A stretch of 64,000 bases of DNA from the NCBI RefSeq assembly GCF_943736985.1, contig NZ_CALSFS010000013.1:43806-107805 (forward strand), written 5' to 3'. Within the stretch, counting starts at the first letter, position 1, and every line of letters begins with the position of its first letter. Below are positions 17,484-30,170 of the stretch, in pieces. A model generated the notes under the pieces. The model worked only from the letters and a program-made list of their open reading frames with translations. It made no database searches and was not told the DNA's origin. The position numbers and the translations under genes are program-made. This stretch comes from Clostridium sp. Marseille-Q2269. GTDB taxonomy: Bacteria; Bacillota; Clostridia; Clostridiales; Clostridiaceae.

Positions 17484-17535
17484 ATATTTTTTATGATGCT
17501 AATAGAGTATAGGGTTTTTATGTTTGGTAGCATAA

Positions 17536-18192
17536 TTATTTTTTTAAATGTGCTTTATGTGTGTTTTTATACAATATATAACATATCAAAGAAGAAAGTA
17601 TTATGAAAAATAGTATAAGTAATAAGCAATGAAAAAAGAAGGTCTCAGGTAATAAATCTATAATAGGATCTTTGTCAGGATCGAATAGCCAGTAGTTGTT
17701 AGAGAAAAAAATCTCATGGAAGATAGTAAACCCTTTATCAAAATTTAAAGCTAATGGAACAATTAATAATAAAGGAATAATAATAGACGAAATAGAAGAA
17801 TATTTTAAAAACCTAACACTTTTAGTTATTTTTAATTTATAATATATAGCATGTATGGAAATAAAAATATTTATAATTAAAAATTTATCTAAGAAATTAA
17901 ATATATTTTTAACATCCCTAAAATGTATTATCCCTTTTTTGGATGAAGGTAAGCTAGGAAGAGAGAATATAATGTTTTTATGACTATTTAAATAATAGAC
18001 CAAATAATTGTAATTTTCTTTTATTTCTTTTATATTCAAATCTGTGTTTTTAGTTAAAGATAAATTTGTAATATCCCAGTAGTATAAGATTTTAAAATTA
18101 AGTGTTATTTTAACAGAAATAACTATAAATATAATAGTTAAAATAATTGATAATAGTATATCTATAAAAAAATCTTTGTTCTTTAATTTCAT
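17536..18192 (-). CDS. Integral membrane protein, TIGR01906/DUF1461-like
   Basis: A 218-residue membrane protein with an N-terminal transmembrane segment (~10-30), a ~75-residue extracytoplasmic stretch, then three more hydrophobic segments (~100-118, 132-152, 184-208). The HFRDVKNIF block just before the second membrane helix and the overall layout match the TIGR01906 (DUF1461) family of Gram-positive membrane proteins, whose function is unknown. AAGGAG lies 8 bases before the ATG at 18192. No operon partner is visible. Confidence 0.65.
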   Translation of the reverse strand: MKLKNKDFFIDILLSIILTIIFIVISVKITLNFKILYYWDITNLSLTKNTDLNIKEIKENYNYLVYYLNSHKNIIFSLPSLPSSKKGIIHFRDVKNIFNFLDKFLIINIFISIHAIYYKLKITKSVRFLKYSSISSIIIPLLLIVPLALNFDKGFTIFHEIFFSNNYWLFDPDKDPIIDLLPETFFFHCLLLILFFIILSSLICYILYKNTHKAHLKK

Positions 18193-18385
18193 AACGGAAT
18201 CTCCTTAGCTATAAAACGTATATGTATATTCTATAACAAATACGGTATAAAAAACATATTTTTGTGATAATAATACAAATATATAAAAACCATAGAAAAT
18301 AATACTAAAATAACAAAATATCGATATATAGCATTATAAATTCAAAATATGGCTATAATTAAGCTATTAAATTCTTATTTCAAAT
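18193..18385. other. AT-rich divergent region upstream of groESL
   Basis: This part of the 314-base gap between the divergent TIGR01906-type gene and groES contains no frame or clear hairpin; the groE promoter and CIRCE follow to its right. Confidence 0.4.
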
Positions 18386-18414
18386 TTGATATTATAAACG
18401 CTATTGCCTATTAT
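18386..18414 (+). promoter_or_regulatory. groESL promoter (SigA type)
   Basis: TTGATA (18386-18391), 17-base spacer, TATTAT (18409-18414); an overlapping TATAAT at 18412-18417 is an alternative -10. Confidence 0.7.
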
Positions 18415-18424
18415 AATAATTGTA

Positions 18425-18451
18425 TTAGCACTCAAGATTAACGAGTGCTAA
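18425..18451. promoter_or_regulatory. CIRCE element (HrcA operator)
   Basis: TTAGCACTC, nine bases, GAGTGCTAA: an exact CIRCE inverted repeat, placed just downstream of the groE -10. HrcA repression of groESL follows from established knowledge; hrcA itself is not in the window. Confidence 0.98.
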
Positions 18452-18506
18452 CAAATAAAAGATAATAATTATTTAAAATATAAAAATATTTTAAGGAGGG
18501 GTTTAA

Positions 18507-18794
<288 letters not shown>

Positions 18795-18821
18795 TTAAAT
18801 ATTTTATATTAGGAGGTATGA

Positions 18822-20450
<1,629 letters not shown>

Positions 20451-20451
20451 T

Positions 20452-20489
20452 AAAAATAAGAGACTCGATGTATCGAGTCTCTTATTTTT
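20452..20489 (+). terminator. groESL terminator
   Basis: Arms AATAAGAGACTCGA and TCGAGTCTCTTATT around a TGTA loop, flanked by A- and T-runs. It starts 2 bases after the groEL stop. Confidence 0.95.
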
Positions 20490-20752
20490 ATTATTATATA
20501 ATTACTTATATTTTCAAATGTTTTTTTGTATATATTACATAATTATTTATAAGATTTTTCATGGAACAGGAATAAGATTTTTCTAATTTGAACATTAAAT
20601 TGTTCATTTTTTCTCTGATAATTTTCTTATCTTTAGGACATGTACTTATAAATTACATGTAATTTTTATAATATTATTACATGGATTCTTAATAATATTA
20701 ATAAATGTTTAACATGAAAAATAAAATTTCAACACTAAAAATGAAATTGGTA
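20490..20752. other. Intergenic stretch between groEL and the guaB promoter
   Basis: No coding frame is seen. It holds a small hairpin followed by a T-run (arms TGAACA and TGTTCA at 20589-20606) and a perfect 16-base palindrome, AAATTACATGTAATTT (20650-20665). Neither has an obvious role. Confidence 0.4.
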
Positions 20753-20781
20753 TTGAATTTATCTTTTTTATGAAGTATAAT
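20753..20781 (+). promoter_or_regulatory. guaBA promoter
   Basis: TTGAAT (20753-20758), 17-base spacer, TATAAT (20776-20781). Transcription would start near 20788, about 75 bases before the riboswitch aptamer. Confidence 0.8.
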
Positions 20782-20863
20782 ACTAACAAATATTTTTAAT
20801 AAAAAGAATAAAAAAAATCATAATAAATTGTAAATGCAATAAAAAAATCAATATTTTAAAAGT

Positions 20864-20930
20864 AACTCATATATCCCCATAATAAGGATGGGAGTATCTA
20901 CCGAAAACCGTAAATTTTCGACTATGAGTG
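20864..20930 (+). promoter_or_regulatory. Guanine-class purine riboswitch aptamer
   Basis: P1 is formed by ACTCAT (20865-20870) and ATGAGT (20924-20929). The J2/3 element GTATCTACCG and loop 3 CCGTAAA match the purine riboswitch. The specificity base before TATGAGT is C (GACTATGAG), the guanine/hypoxanthine signature; adenine switches have T there. It lies before guaB-guaA, the guanine nucleotide branch, which fits repression by guanine. Confidence 0.95.
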
Positions 20931-20958
20931 ATCATTAATGATGCTACAATAAGAGCGT

Positions 20959-21005
20959 ATTAATTTTCACTTATAGTTTTAGTGTTAATTAATGTGTTTT
21001 TTTTT
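20959..21005 (+). terminator. Riboswitch-controlled terminator before guaB
   Basis: ATTAATTTTCACT (20959-20971) pairs with AGTGTTAATTAAT (20981-20993), then a run of 9-10 Ts. The upstream AGTGATCATTAAT (20927-20939), which overlaps the 3' side of P1, can instead pair with the 5' terminator arm and act as antiterminator. Ligand binding locks P1 and frees the terminator: an OFF switch. Confidence 0.85.
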
Positions 21006-21031
21006 ATATTTTTATAGAAGGGATGATTTAA

Positions 21032-22486
<1,455 letters not shown>

Positions 22487-22497
22487 AGGAGGCACAT

Positions 22498-24030
22498 ATG
22501 AATAAAGAATTAGTGTTAGTAGTGGACTTTGGAGGACAATATAATCAATTAATAGCAAGACGTGTAAGAGAAAACAAAGTGTATTGTGAGATTATACCTT
22601 ATAGTACATCAGTAGAAAAAATAAAAGAAAGATCACCTAAAGGAATAATATTTACAGGTGGACCTAATAGTGTATATACACAAAATGCACCTAGAGTTCA
22701 AAAAGAGTTATTTGATTTAGGAATTCCAGTTCTAGGTATATGCTATGGAGATCAACTTATGGCTTACAGTTTAGATGGTGAAGTAAAAAGTCCTGATAAG
22801 AGAGAATATGGAAAAACAGAAGTAAACTTAAATAACAGTAGTTTATTGTTTAAGGGTATAAAAGAAAAAGATCAATGTTGGATGAGTCATACAGATTACA
22901 TTTCAAAAGTGCCAAAAGGATTTAAAATTATAGCAACAACAGATGAGTGTCCTTGTGCAGCTATGGAGAATATAGAAAAAAAATTATACGGAGTTCAATT
23001 TCATCCAGAAGTAGAGCATACTTTGTTTGGAAAAAAAATGCTTGAAAATTTCTTGTTTGACATATGTGGTTTAAAAGGTGATTGGACTATGAGTTCCTTT
23101 GCAGAAGAACAAATAAAATCTATAAAGGAAAAAGTAGGAAATAAAAAAGTAATATGTGCTTTATCTGGTGGAGTAGATTCATCAGTAGCAGCGGTAATTG
23201 TTCATAAAGCCATAGGAAAACAATTAACTTGTGTATTTGTTGATCATGGTTTACTTAGAAAAGATGAAGGTGATCAAGTAGAAAAGATATTTAAAAATCA
23301 ATTTGATATGAATTTGATAAGAGTTAATGCACAAGACAGATTTTTAGGAAAATTAAAAGGGATTTCAGATCCAGAGAAAAAGAGAAAAATAATAGGAGAG
23401 GAATTTATAAGAGTATTTGAGGAAGAAGCTAAAAAATTAGGTGACATAAGCTTCTTGGTTCAAGGTACTATATATCCTGATGTAGTAGAAAGTGGAACAA
23501 ATACATCAGCTACTATAAAAAGTCATCATAATGTAGGTGGACTACCAGAAGACATGGAATTTAAATTAATAGAACCTTTAAGAGAATTATTTAAAGATGA
23601 AGTAAGAGCTGTGGGAGAAGAATTAGGTATACCACATAAATTAGTGTGGAGACAGCCTTTTCCAGGACCAGGTTTAGCTATAAGAGTATTAGGTGAGGTT
23701 ACAGAAGAAAAACTAGCTATTACAAGAGAAGCAGATGCCATCTTTAGAGATGAGATAGCTAAAGCAGGCTTAGAAGAAAAGATATGGCAATACTTTGCTT
23801 GTCTTCCAAATATCCAGTCAGTTGGAGTTATGGGAGATGAAAGGACATACTGTCATACAATAGCTTTAAGAGCAGTTACATCTTCAGATGCTATGACTTC
23901 AGATTGGGCAAAAATACCTTATGAAGTATTAGACAAAGCATCAAGAAGAATAGTAAATGAAGTTAAAGAGGTTAACAGAATTGTTTATGATGTAACTTCT
24001 AAACCACCAGCAACTATTGAGTGGGAATAG
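22498..24030 (+). CDS. guaA: GMP synthase (glutamine-hydrolysing)
   Basis: A 510-residue GMP synthase that aminates XMP using glutamine and ATP. The class I amidotransferase domain (~1-190) has the Cys nucleophile in GICYGDQ and the His-Glu pair in FHPEVEHT. The ATP-pyrophosphatase P-loop is [12 protein letters not shown] (about 221-232). The C-terminal dimerisation domain ends PPATIEWE, as is usual. AAAGGAGG lies before the ATG. It forms an operon with guaB under the guanine riboswitch. Confidence 0.99.
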   Translation: MNKELVLVVDFGGQYNQLIARRVRENKVYCEIIPYSTSVEKIKERSPKGIIFTGGPNSVYTQNAPRVQKELFDLGIPVLGICYGDQLMAYSLDGEVKSPDKREYGKTEVNLNNSSLLFKGIKEKDQCWMSHTDYISKVPKGFKIIATTDECPCAAMENIEKKLYGVQFHPEVEHTLFGKKMLENFLFDICGLKGDWTMSSFAEEQIKSIKEKVGNKKVICALSGGVDSSVAAVIVHKAIGKQLTCVFVDHGLLRKDEGDQVEKIFKNQFDMNLIRVNAQDRFLGKLKGISDPEKKRKIIGEEFIRVFEEEAKKLGDISFLVQGTIYPDVVESGTNTSATIKSHHNVGGLPEDMEFKLIEPLRELFKDEVRAVGEELGIPHKLVWRQPFPGPGLAIRVLGEVTEEKLAITREADAIFRDEIAKAGLEEKIWQYFACLPNIQSVGVMGDERTYCHTIALRAVTSSDAMTSDWAKIPYEVLDKASRRIVNEVKEVNRIVYDVTSKPPATIEWE

Positions 24031-24624
24031 AAAGGATTTTAGCTTCAGTTTTAATTTTAAAAGTATGTAATTTAAAATAATAAAAGACAGGGCATTACTT
24101 TAAAGTTTATGATTAGTATTAAAATAAGACAACAAATGTATGGTTTGGGGTAATTTTCATATATAAAATTAACTAAAGCAATATGAGAATTTAATTACTG
24201 TATGAAAGTTTTATTAAAATTGATATTTGTATGATATAAAAGGTGTTTTAATTTATTTTAAAGTTACCAAATATTAAGTAACTTTAAAACGCCTTTTATA
24301 TTTTTTTGTATTAATTTCTGTAAAAATTTAAGTACTAAATAAAGATATTAAAAATTTAATATATTAAGCAAATTGAATTATTAATATTTTAAAAATTGAA
24401 AAATATATTTTCTATTTTTGAATATATTTATAATATTCATATAACAGAGTATTATATTTCAAAATTTATATATATTTGTCATGAAGATTTTAGTTGATAA
24501 TAAGATAAGGTTAATGTAATATCGGCATGATTGTTCAGGTTATATTGCCCAACAATGATTTATGAAACAAAGATGAGAAACTGATAATTTTCAAATTTTG
24601 GTTAAATTCAGAATAATTGTTATA
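24031..24624. other. Long AT-rich intergenic region between guaA and brnQ
   Basis: No credible gene. A strong hairpin at about 24239-24300 (arms AAAAGGTGTTTTAA and TTAAAACGCCTTTT, inner GTTAC/GTAAC, then a T-run) is probably the guaBA terminator, although 210 bases after the stop. Further right, AAATTCAGAATAATT-like sequence (~24603-24617) matches about 10 of 15 positions of a CodY box. Confidence 0.5.
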
Positions 24625-24653
24625 TTGACTAGATTTTACTTATGTGGTACATT
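24625..24653 (+). promoter_or_regulatory. Putative brnQ promoter
   Basis: TTGACT (24625-24630), 17-base spacer ending TGG, TACATT (24648-24653). A weak CodY-like sequence overlaps the region just upstream. Confidence 0.5.
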
Positions 24654-24689
24654 GATAAAGAATAAACAATTAAATAAGGAGTGTGAAAA

Positions 24690-26012
24690 ATGACAAAACA
24701 AAAAACAAAAAAGGATATTTTTGTACCAGGATTCGCACTATTTGCTATTTTTTTTGGAGCTGGAAATCTAATTTTCCCACCTAGTTTAGGTATGGCTTCA
24801 GGGAAAAGTTGGGCTTTAGCTGCATTTGGATTTTTACTTACAGATCCGGTACTACCAATTTTAGGTGTTATTGCAACAGCTAAAGTAGGAGGAAAGGCTG
24901 AAGACTTAGGTAAAAGAGTTAGTCCTAAATTTGCAAAGGCTTTAGGAGCTTTGTGTATATTAGTTGTTGGCCCTTTATTTTCGATTCCAAGAACTGCAGC
25001 TACTGTATATGAGATAGCTATAAAGCCAGTAGCACCAAAAGTGCCAATTATAGTTGTATCATTGATATTTTTTATAATAACTTATATGTTAGTTAGTAAT
25101 CAAAGTGGTGTAATGGACAAGATTGGCAAATATTTAACTCCATTATTGTTAATTTTTTTAGCTCTTATAGTAGTGGCAAGCATAGTAACACCTGTAGGAG
25201 AAATAGTACAAACAAAGCCTAATAAGTTTTTTTTAGTAGGTTTCCAAGAAGGTTATCAAACTATGGATGCACTAGGAGCGTCATTGATGTCTGGAATAGT
25301 GTTAACAGATTTAATTTATAGAGGATATAAAGATAGTAAAGATCAAGAATATATGACTATTAGAATAGGTTTAGTTGCAGGATTTTTATTATTATTAGTA
25401 TATGGTGGACTTACATTTGTAGGAGCTACTGGAAGTGGAATATTTAAACCTGGCATTACTAGAGTTGATTTATTATTACGTTTAGTATCTGGACTTTTTG
25501 GAAAATTTGGTGCAGTTGCTATAGCTATAATAGTAGCATTAGCCTGTTTAACTACTGCAGCTGGTCTTACTACAACAGCAGCAAATTATTTTAATAGTAT
25601 AAGTAATGGAAAACTTTCATACAAGGGTATTAGCATAGCTGTAGTATTATGTAGTATATTTTTATCTGTAATAGGCGTAGAGGGACTAATAAATATAGCT
25701 GTACCAATTTTATCAACTATATATCCAGTAATGATAGTTCTAATACTAATGACATTATTTGATAAGCATATTCCTAATGGTCACGCATATACAGGAGCAG
25801 TATTAGGAGCTTTCTTAGTTAGTCTTATTATAAACATAAATAGTACATTGGGAATATTAAATGGACCTATGAAAATAATAAAAAAATTACCTCTTTTTGA
25901 TGGAGGATTTCCATGGATAGTACCAACTATTGTATTAGGTCTTATATTTATGATATATGGTAATATAAAGAACGCCAAAAATTTAGAACATGAAAATTCC
26001 TTAAAAGGTTAG
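24690..26012 (+). CDS. brnQ: Branched-chain amino acid carrier (LIVCS family)
   Basis: A 440-residue membrane carrier with about 12 hydrophobic segments. The start (VPGFALFAIFFGAGNLIFPP, 12-31) is the family signature of BrnQ Na+-coupled Leu/Ile/Val symporters. In this lineage it supplies leucine, isoleucine and valine for Stickland fermentation as well as protein synthesis. AAGGAG lies before the ATG. It is monocistronic; a weak CodY-like site upstream would fit nutrient control. Confidence 0.93.
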   Translation: MTKQKTKKDIFVPGFALFAIFFGAGNLIFPPSLGMASGKSWALAAFGFLLTDPVLPILGVIATAKVGGKAEDLGKRVSPKFAKALGALCILVVGPLFSIPRTAATVYEIAIKPVAPKVPIIVVSLIFFIITYMLVSNQSGVMDKIGKYLTPLLLIFLALIVVASIVTPVGEIVQTKPNKFFLVGFQEGYQTMDALGASLMSGIVLTDLIYRGYKDSKDQEYMTIRIGLVAGFLLLLVYGGLTFVGATGSGIFKPGITRVDLLLRLVSGLFGKFGAVAIAIIVALACLTTAAGLTTTAANYFNSISNGKLSYKGISIAVVLCSIFLSVIGVEGLINIAVPILSTIYPVMIVLILMTLFDKHIPNGHAYTGAVLGAFLVSLIININSTLGILNGPMKIIKKLPLFDGGFPWIVPTIVLGLIFMIYGNIKNAKNLEHENSLKG

Positions 26013-26306
26013 GGTGCTAAAGCACAACAGTGATAGAAAGCAATTATATAAATATTAAAATTTTATACTAATATAACTATAAAATAGATAGTTTAAATGG
26101 AAGAAAAATATTGATAAAATTTCAACAGGGAAATTCATGAAATGAAAAATAAGGGATATAATTTATTAACTATGAAAAGTGCATTAAAGCTAGATAATCA
26201 ACGGGATAAGCTTTAATACTACAAATATAAATATATGGGAATTCCAGTAAAAATGAAATTTTTACTGGAATTTTAATTCATTGATACTATTAAATTACAA
26301 ATTAAA
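26013..26306. other. Intergenic region after brnQ, with a strong hairpin
   Basis: No gene is seen. A perfect hairpin with arms AATTCCAGTAAAAAT and ATTTTTACTGGAATT (26240-26272) and a TTAATT tail sits 228 bases after the brnQ stop and may be its terminator or the end of an unseen short transcript. A second, weaker pairing is AAAGC...GCTTT around 26186-26213. Confidence 0.5.
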
Positions 26307-26346
26307 TTGACAAAAATAAAACGATATGATAATCTGTCTTTGACAG
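26307..26346 (+). promoter_or_regulatory. Promoter of the fldL operon with adjoining dyad
   Basis: TTGACA (26307-26312), 17-base spacer ending TGA, TAATCT (26330-26335). Directly after it is the dyad CTGTCTTTGACAG (26334-26346). The same block, 24 of 30 bases identical through the -35/-10 and continuing as CTG..TTTG..AGAAAA, lies before fldH at 37597. Confidence 0.65.
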
Positions 26347-26452
26347 AAAAACTTATTATATGATACTATATTCCATCATGCTATATTTAAACAGTTATTT
26401 TAATATTATTCTACCAATAAGTTGATAAATTTAACGAATCCGAGGTGTAGTT

Positions 26453-28084
26453 ATGGGACTTTATAATGTTACTATAGGTGAGTATCTTAAAAAAACTTGT
26501 AGAAAATTCCCTAATGATGTTGCTATTCAGTCTTTAGAAGTACCTGATGGTATTTTATGGAGTGAATTAGATCAAATTACAGATGATATAGCTAAAGGCA
26601 TGATTGTATTAGGACTTAAAAAGAAAGATAAGTTAGTTCTTTGGGGTTCCAATAAAAAGGAATGGATTTACATATTTTTAGCTGCAAGTAAAATAGGCGT
26701 ATGTACAGTTACTTTGAATACTAATTACTTGCTACAAGAAGTTGAAAAAATTTTACAAATGGCTGATGCGAAAGCTATAGCCTTTATGGAATCATTTCAC
26801 AATACAAGTTATATAGACATTATTGAAGAAATTAAAGAGAGATATGACAAAGGATTATCTAAAATACCACAAATAATGAAGTATTTTATCTATTTTGGAG
26901 AAAAAAATCGACCAGAATATACAGGAATAGAACATTTAATCTCTTTAGGCAAAAAATTAGAAGAAGATAAATTTATTTCAACTTGCAATGAAATAAAACC
27001 AGATGAAGTTGTTAATATTCAATTTACATCAGGGACTACCAGTTCTCCGAAAGGTGTTATGTTAACACATTATTCTCTTGTAAACAATTCATTTATAACT
27101 GGTGAGGCTTTAGATATTACAAATAAAGACAAGCTATGTTTAGTTGTTCCATTTTTCCACTGCTTTGGATTAACAGTAGGAATACTTTTATCTATAGGTA
27201 GAGGATGTTCCATGGCCTTAGTAGAATCTTATAAAATAGCTCCACTTATAAATACTATAGATACATTTAAATGTACAGTTCTACATGGCGTTCCTACAAT
27301 GTTTTGTAGAATATTGGAGGATGACGGCACGAATATAAACGTTTTCAATACCGTAAGAACTGGAATATTAGCAGGAGCAAATACTACAGACGAGCTACTG
27401 GATGGAATTATAAAAAAGTTAAATATAAGAGATATTCAAGTGGCGTATGGACAAACGGAGACTTCTCCTGGATGTACTCAAACTTTAAAGAAAGATTCCA
27501 TTGATAAAAAATATAATAGTGTTGGTAAGCCTTTACCCTATGTGGAAATGAAGGTTATTGATATAAATACAAAAAAAGACTTGCCCGTAAATAATGTTGG
27601 CGAAATATGTGTTCGAGGATTTAACGTTATGAAAGGCTACTACAAAAATGATGTATTAACTAGAAAAACCATAGATAGACAAGGCTGGCTTCATACTGGG
27701 GACCTAGGATTTGTAGATGAAGAAGGTTATTATCATATAACTAGTAGGATAAAAGATATAATTATAAGAGGTGGAGAAAATATAAATCCTCATGAAATTG
27801 AGGAAAAATTATTATGTCATCCTGAAGTTTCAGAGGTAGAAGTTATAGGTGTTCCAGATAAAACATATGGTGAAGAAATAGTAGCATGTATAATTCTTAA
27901 ACCAGAAAGTTGTCTAACAGAAAAAGAAATAAAAACATATGTTTGTGAAAATTTAGCTCATTATAAGGTTCCCAAATACATAGAATTTTATGATGAGTTT
28001 CCTTTAACAGATACAGGAAAAATAAAAAGGTATGAACTACAAAAATGTTTTGAAAGAAAATTTGAATTAAGACAATCTATTTAA
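26453..28084 (+). CDS. fldL: Acyl-CoA synthetase (aryl-lactate/aryl-propionate CoA ligase of the fld cluster)
   Basis: A 543-residue AMP-forming CoA ligase. The AMP-binding P-loop is FTSGTTSSPKGVMLTH (about 192-207); YGQTETSPG and the hinge/lysine-rich C-terminal region (GRIKDIIIRGGENINPHE-type, ending TDTGKIKR with the catalytic lysine) are intact. It lies 49 bases before fldA and shares a promoter type with fldH. The likely role is to prime the pathway by making aryl-CoA for the FldA CoA-transfer cycle. Medium-chain or other carboxylic acids cannot be excluded as substrates. GAGGTG precedes the ATG. Confidence 0.85.
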   Translation: MGLYNVTIGEYLKKTCRKFPNDVAIQSLEVPDGILWSELDQITDDIAKGMIVLGLKKKDKLVLWGSNKKEWIYIFLAASKIGVCTVTLNTNYLLQEVEKILQMADAKAIAFMESFHNTSYIDIIEEIKERYDKGLSKIPQIMKYFIYFGEKNRPEYTGIEHLISLGKKLEEDKFISTCNEIKPDEVVNIQFTSGTTSSPKGVMLTHYSLVNNSFITGEALDITNKDKLCLVVPFFHCFGLTVGILLSIGRGCSMALVESYKIAPLINTIDTFKCTVLHGVPTMFCRILEDDGTNINVFNTVRTGILAGANTTDELLDGIIKKLNIRDIQVAYGQTETSPGCTQTLKKDSIDKKYNSVGKPLPYVEMKVIDINTKKDLPVNNVGEICVRGFNVMKGYYKNDVLTRKTIDRQGWLHTGDLGFVDEEGYYHITSRIKDIIIRGGENINPHEIEEKLLCHPEVSEVEVIGVPDKTYGEEIVACIILKPESCLTEKEIKTYVCENLAHYKVPKYIEFYDEFPLTDTGKIKRYELQKCFERKFELRQSI

Positions 28085-28133
28085 ATTAATAATAAATTCT
28101 ATTAATAAAAATCTATTTAAGGAGGCTTTTTTT

Positions 28134-29372
28134 ATGGAAAACAATACAAATATGTTTAGTGGAGTAAAGGTTATCGAGTTAGCAAATTTCATAGCTGCTC
28201 CAGCAGCAGGTAGATTCTTCGCTGATGGTGGTGCAGAGGTAATAAAAATTGAATCACCTGCAGGCGATCCTTTAAGATATACAGCTCCATCAGAAGGAAG
28301 ACCATTACTTGAAAATGAAAATACTACTTATGATTTAGAAAATGCAAACAAAAAAGCAGTAGTTGTAAATCTTAAGAGTGAAAAGGGTAAGAAGATTTTA
28401 CATGAAATGTTACAAGGAGCAGATATATTATTAACTAACTGGAGAACTAAAGCTTTAGTTAAACAAGGATTAGATTATGAAACATTGAAAGAAAAATACC
28501 CTAAATTAGTTTATGCACAAATAACTGGTTACGGTGAAAAAGGTCCTGATAAAGATCTTCCAGGTTTTGATTATACTTCATTCTTTGCTAGAGGTGGTAT
28601 TTCAGGTACTATTTATGAGAAAGGAACTGTGCCTCCAAATGTTGTTCCAGGTCTTGGAGATCACCAAGCTGGTATGTTCTTAGCAGCAGGTATGGCAGGA
28701 GCTTTATATAAAGCAAAAACAACAGGAAAAGGAGATAAGGTAACAGTAAGTCTAATGCATAGCGCTATGTATACATTAGGTATTATGATACAAGCTGCTC
28801 AATATCCAGATCATGGTTTAGTATATCCAATAAACCGTGAAGAAACTCCTAATCCATTTATAGTTTCATATAAATCCAAAGATGATTACTTTGTTCAAGT
28901 TTGTATGCCACCATATGATGTTTTCTATGATAGATTTATGACTGCTTTAGGTAGAGAAGATTTAGTTGGAGATGAAAGATATAACAAGATAGCAAATCTA
29001 AAAGATGGCGGTGCTAAAGAAGTAAGCAAGATAATAAAAGATCAAATGATTACAAAGACAAAAGATGAATGGGATAAGATATTTAGAGAAGCGGACATTC
29101 CATTTGCTATTGCACAGACTTGGGAAGATATATTAGAAGATGAACAAGCTTGGGAAAATGATTATTTATATAAGATGAAATATCCAACAGGCAATGAAAG
29201 AGCTTTAGTAAGACTTCCAGTATTCTTTAAAGAAGCAGGATTACCAGAATATAATCAAGCACCATTAATAGCAGAAAACACAGCAGAAGTTTTAAAAAAT
29301 ATGGGATACACAGAAGAACAAATTAAAGAATTAGAAGCAAATAAAGACATTATGCTAAGGGAAGAAAAATAA
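28134..29372 (+). CDS. fldA: Phenyllactate/aryl-lactate CoA transferase (family III)
   Basis: A 412-residue class III (CaiB/BaiF) CoA transferase. It moves CoA from the aryl-propionyl or cinnamoyl-CoA product to (R)-aryl-lactate, feeding the dehydratase. The catalytic aspartate is Asp176 in [10 protein letters not shown]. The N-terminal [18 protein letters not shown] block is typical. AAGGAGG precedes the ATG. Its TAA shares its last base with the ATG of fldI, so the two are coupled. Gene order (CoA ligase, fldA, fldI, fldB, fldC, acdA, etfB, etfA) is that described in C. sporogenes. Confidence 0.95.
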   Translation: MENNTNMFSGVKVIELANFIAAPAAGRFFADGGAEVIKIESPAGDPLRYTAPSEGRPLLENENTTYDLENANKKAVVVNLKSEKGKKILHEMLQGADILLTNWRTKALVKQGLDYETLKEKYPKLVYAQITGYGEKGPDKDLPGFDYTSFFARGGISGTIYEKGTVPPNVVPGLGDHQAGMFLAAGMAGALYKAKTTGKGDKVTVSLMHSAMYTLGIMIQAAQYPDHGLVYPINREETPNPFIVSYKSKDDYFVQVCMPPYDVFYDRFMTALGREDLVGDERYNKIANLKDGGAKEVSKIIKDQMITKTKDEWDKIFREADIPFAIAQTWEDILEDEQAWENDYLYKMKYPTGNERALVRLPVFFKEAGLPEYNQAPLIAENTAEVLKNMGYTEEQIKELEANKDIMLREEK

Positions 29373-30166
29373 TGAAAGATATTTATACTTTAGGTGTAGA
29401 TATAGGTTCAACTGCTTCAAAAACAGTAATATTAAAAAACGGAAAAGAAATAGTAAGTCAAGCAGTAATAGATGTAGGGGCTGGAACAAGTGGCCCCAAG
29501 AGAGCTATAGATTCTGTGCTAAAGGAATCAAAATTATCCATTGAAGATTTAGACTATGTTGTATCTACTGGATATGGAAGAAATAGTTTGGAATTTGCTA
29601 ATAAACAAATTTCGGAGTTAAGTTGTCATGCAAAGGGTGTCTATTTTGATAATAATAAAGCTAGAACAGTTATTGATATAGGCGGACAAGACATTAAAGT
29701 ATTAAAACTAGCTAATAATGGAAGACTTTTAAATTTTATAATGAATGATAAATGTGCTGCAGGAACAGGAAGATTTTTAGATGTAATGTCTAGAGTAATA
29801 GAAATTCCAGTTGATGAATTAGGAAAAAGAGCATTGGAAAGTAATAACCCTTGTACTATTAGTTCTACTTGTACAGTATTTGCAGAATCAGAAGTAATTT
29901 CTCAACTTTCAAGAGGAGTTAAAACTGAAGATTTAATAGCGGGTATTTGCAAATCTGTTGCATCAAGAGTTGCTAGTCTTGCTAAAAGAAATGGCATTGA
30001 AGAACTAGTAGTTATGAGTGGAGGCGTAGCTAAGAATATAGGTGTAGTAAAAGCAATGGAAGTTGAATTGGGTAAGGAAATTTATATATCTAAAAATTCC
30101 CAATTAAATGGAGCATTAGGAGCAAGTCTATACGCTTATGAAAGTTTTCAAAAAGAAAGGAGCTAA
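29372..30166 (+). CDS. fldI: 2-hydroxyacyl-CoA dehydratase activator (archerase)
   Basis: A 264-residue ATPase of the BcrAD/BadFG (ASKHA) fold that injects one electron into the dehydratase using ATP. It has ATP-binding [10 protein letters not shown] (8-17) and DIGGQDIK (102-109). Cys128 (NDKCAAGTG) and Cys167 (STCTVF) should hold the [4Fe-4S] cluster bridging the homodimer, as in HgdC. It overlaps fldA by one base and is followed by fldB after 4 bases. Oxygen-sensitive by family knowledge. Confidence 0.95.
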   Translation: MKDIYTLGVDIGSTASKTVILKNGKEIVSQAVIDVGAGTSGPKRAIDSVLKESKLSIEDLDYVVSTGYGRNSLEFANKQISELSCHAKGVYFDNNKARTVIDIGGQDIKVLKLANNGRLLNFIMNDKCAAGTGRFLDVMSRVIEIPVDELGKRALESNNPCTISSTCTVFAESEVISQLSRGVKTEDLIAGICKSVASRVASLAKRNGIEELVVMSGGVAKNIGVVKAMEVELGKEIYISKNSQLNGALGASLYAYESFQKERS

Positions 30167-30170
30167 AAAC

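Noticed and set aside
24031-24689. Possible T-box or other aminoacyl riboswitch before brnQ
   Set aside because: No AGGGTGGNACCGCG core and no specifier loop could be found.
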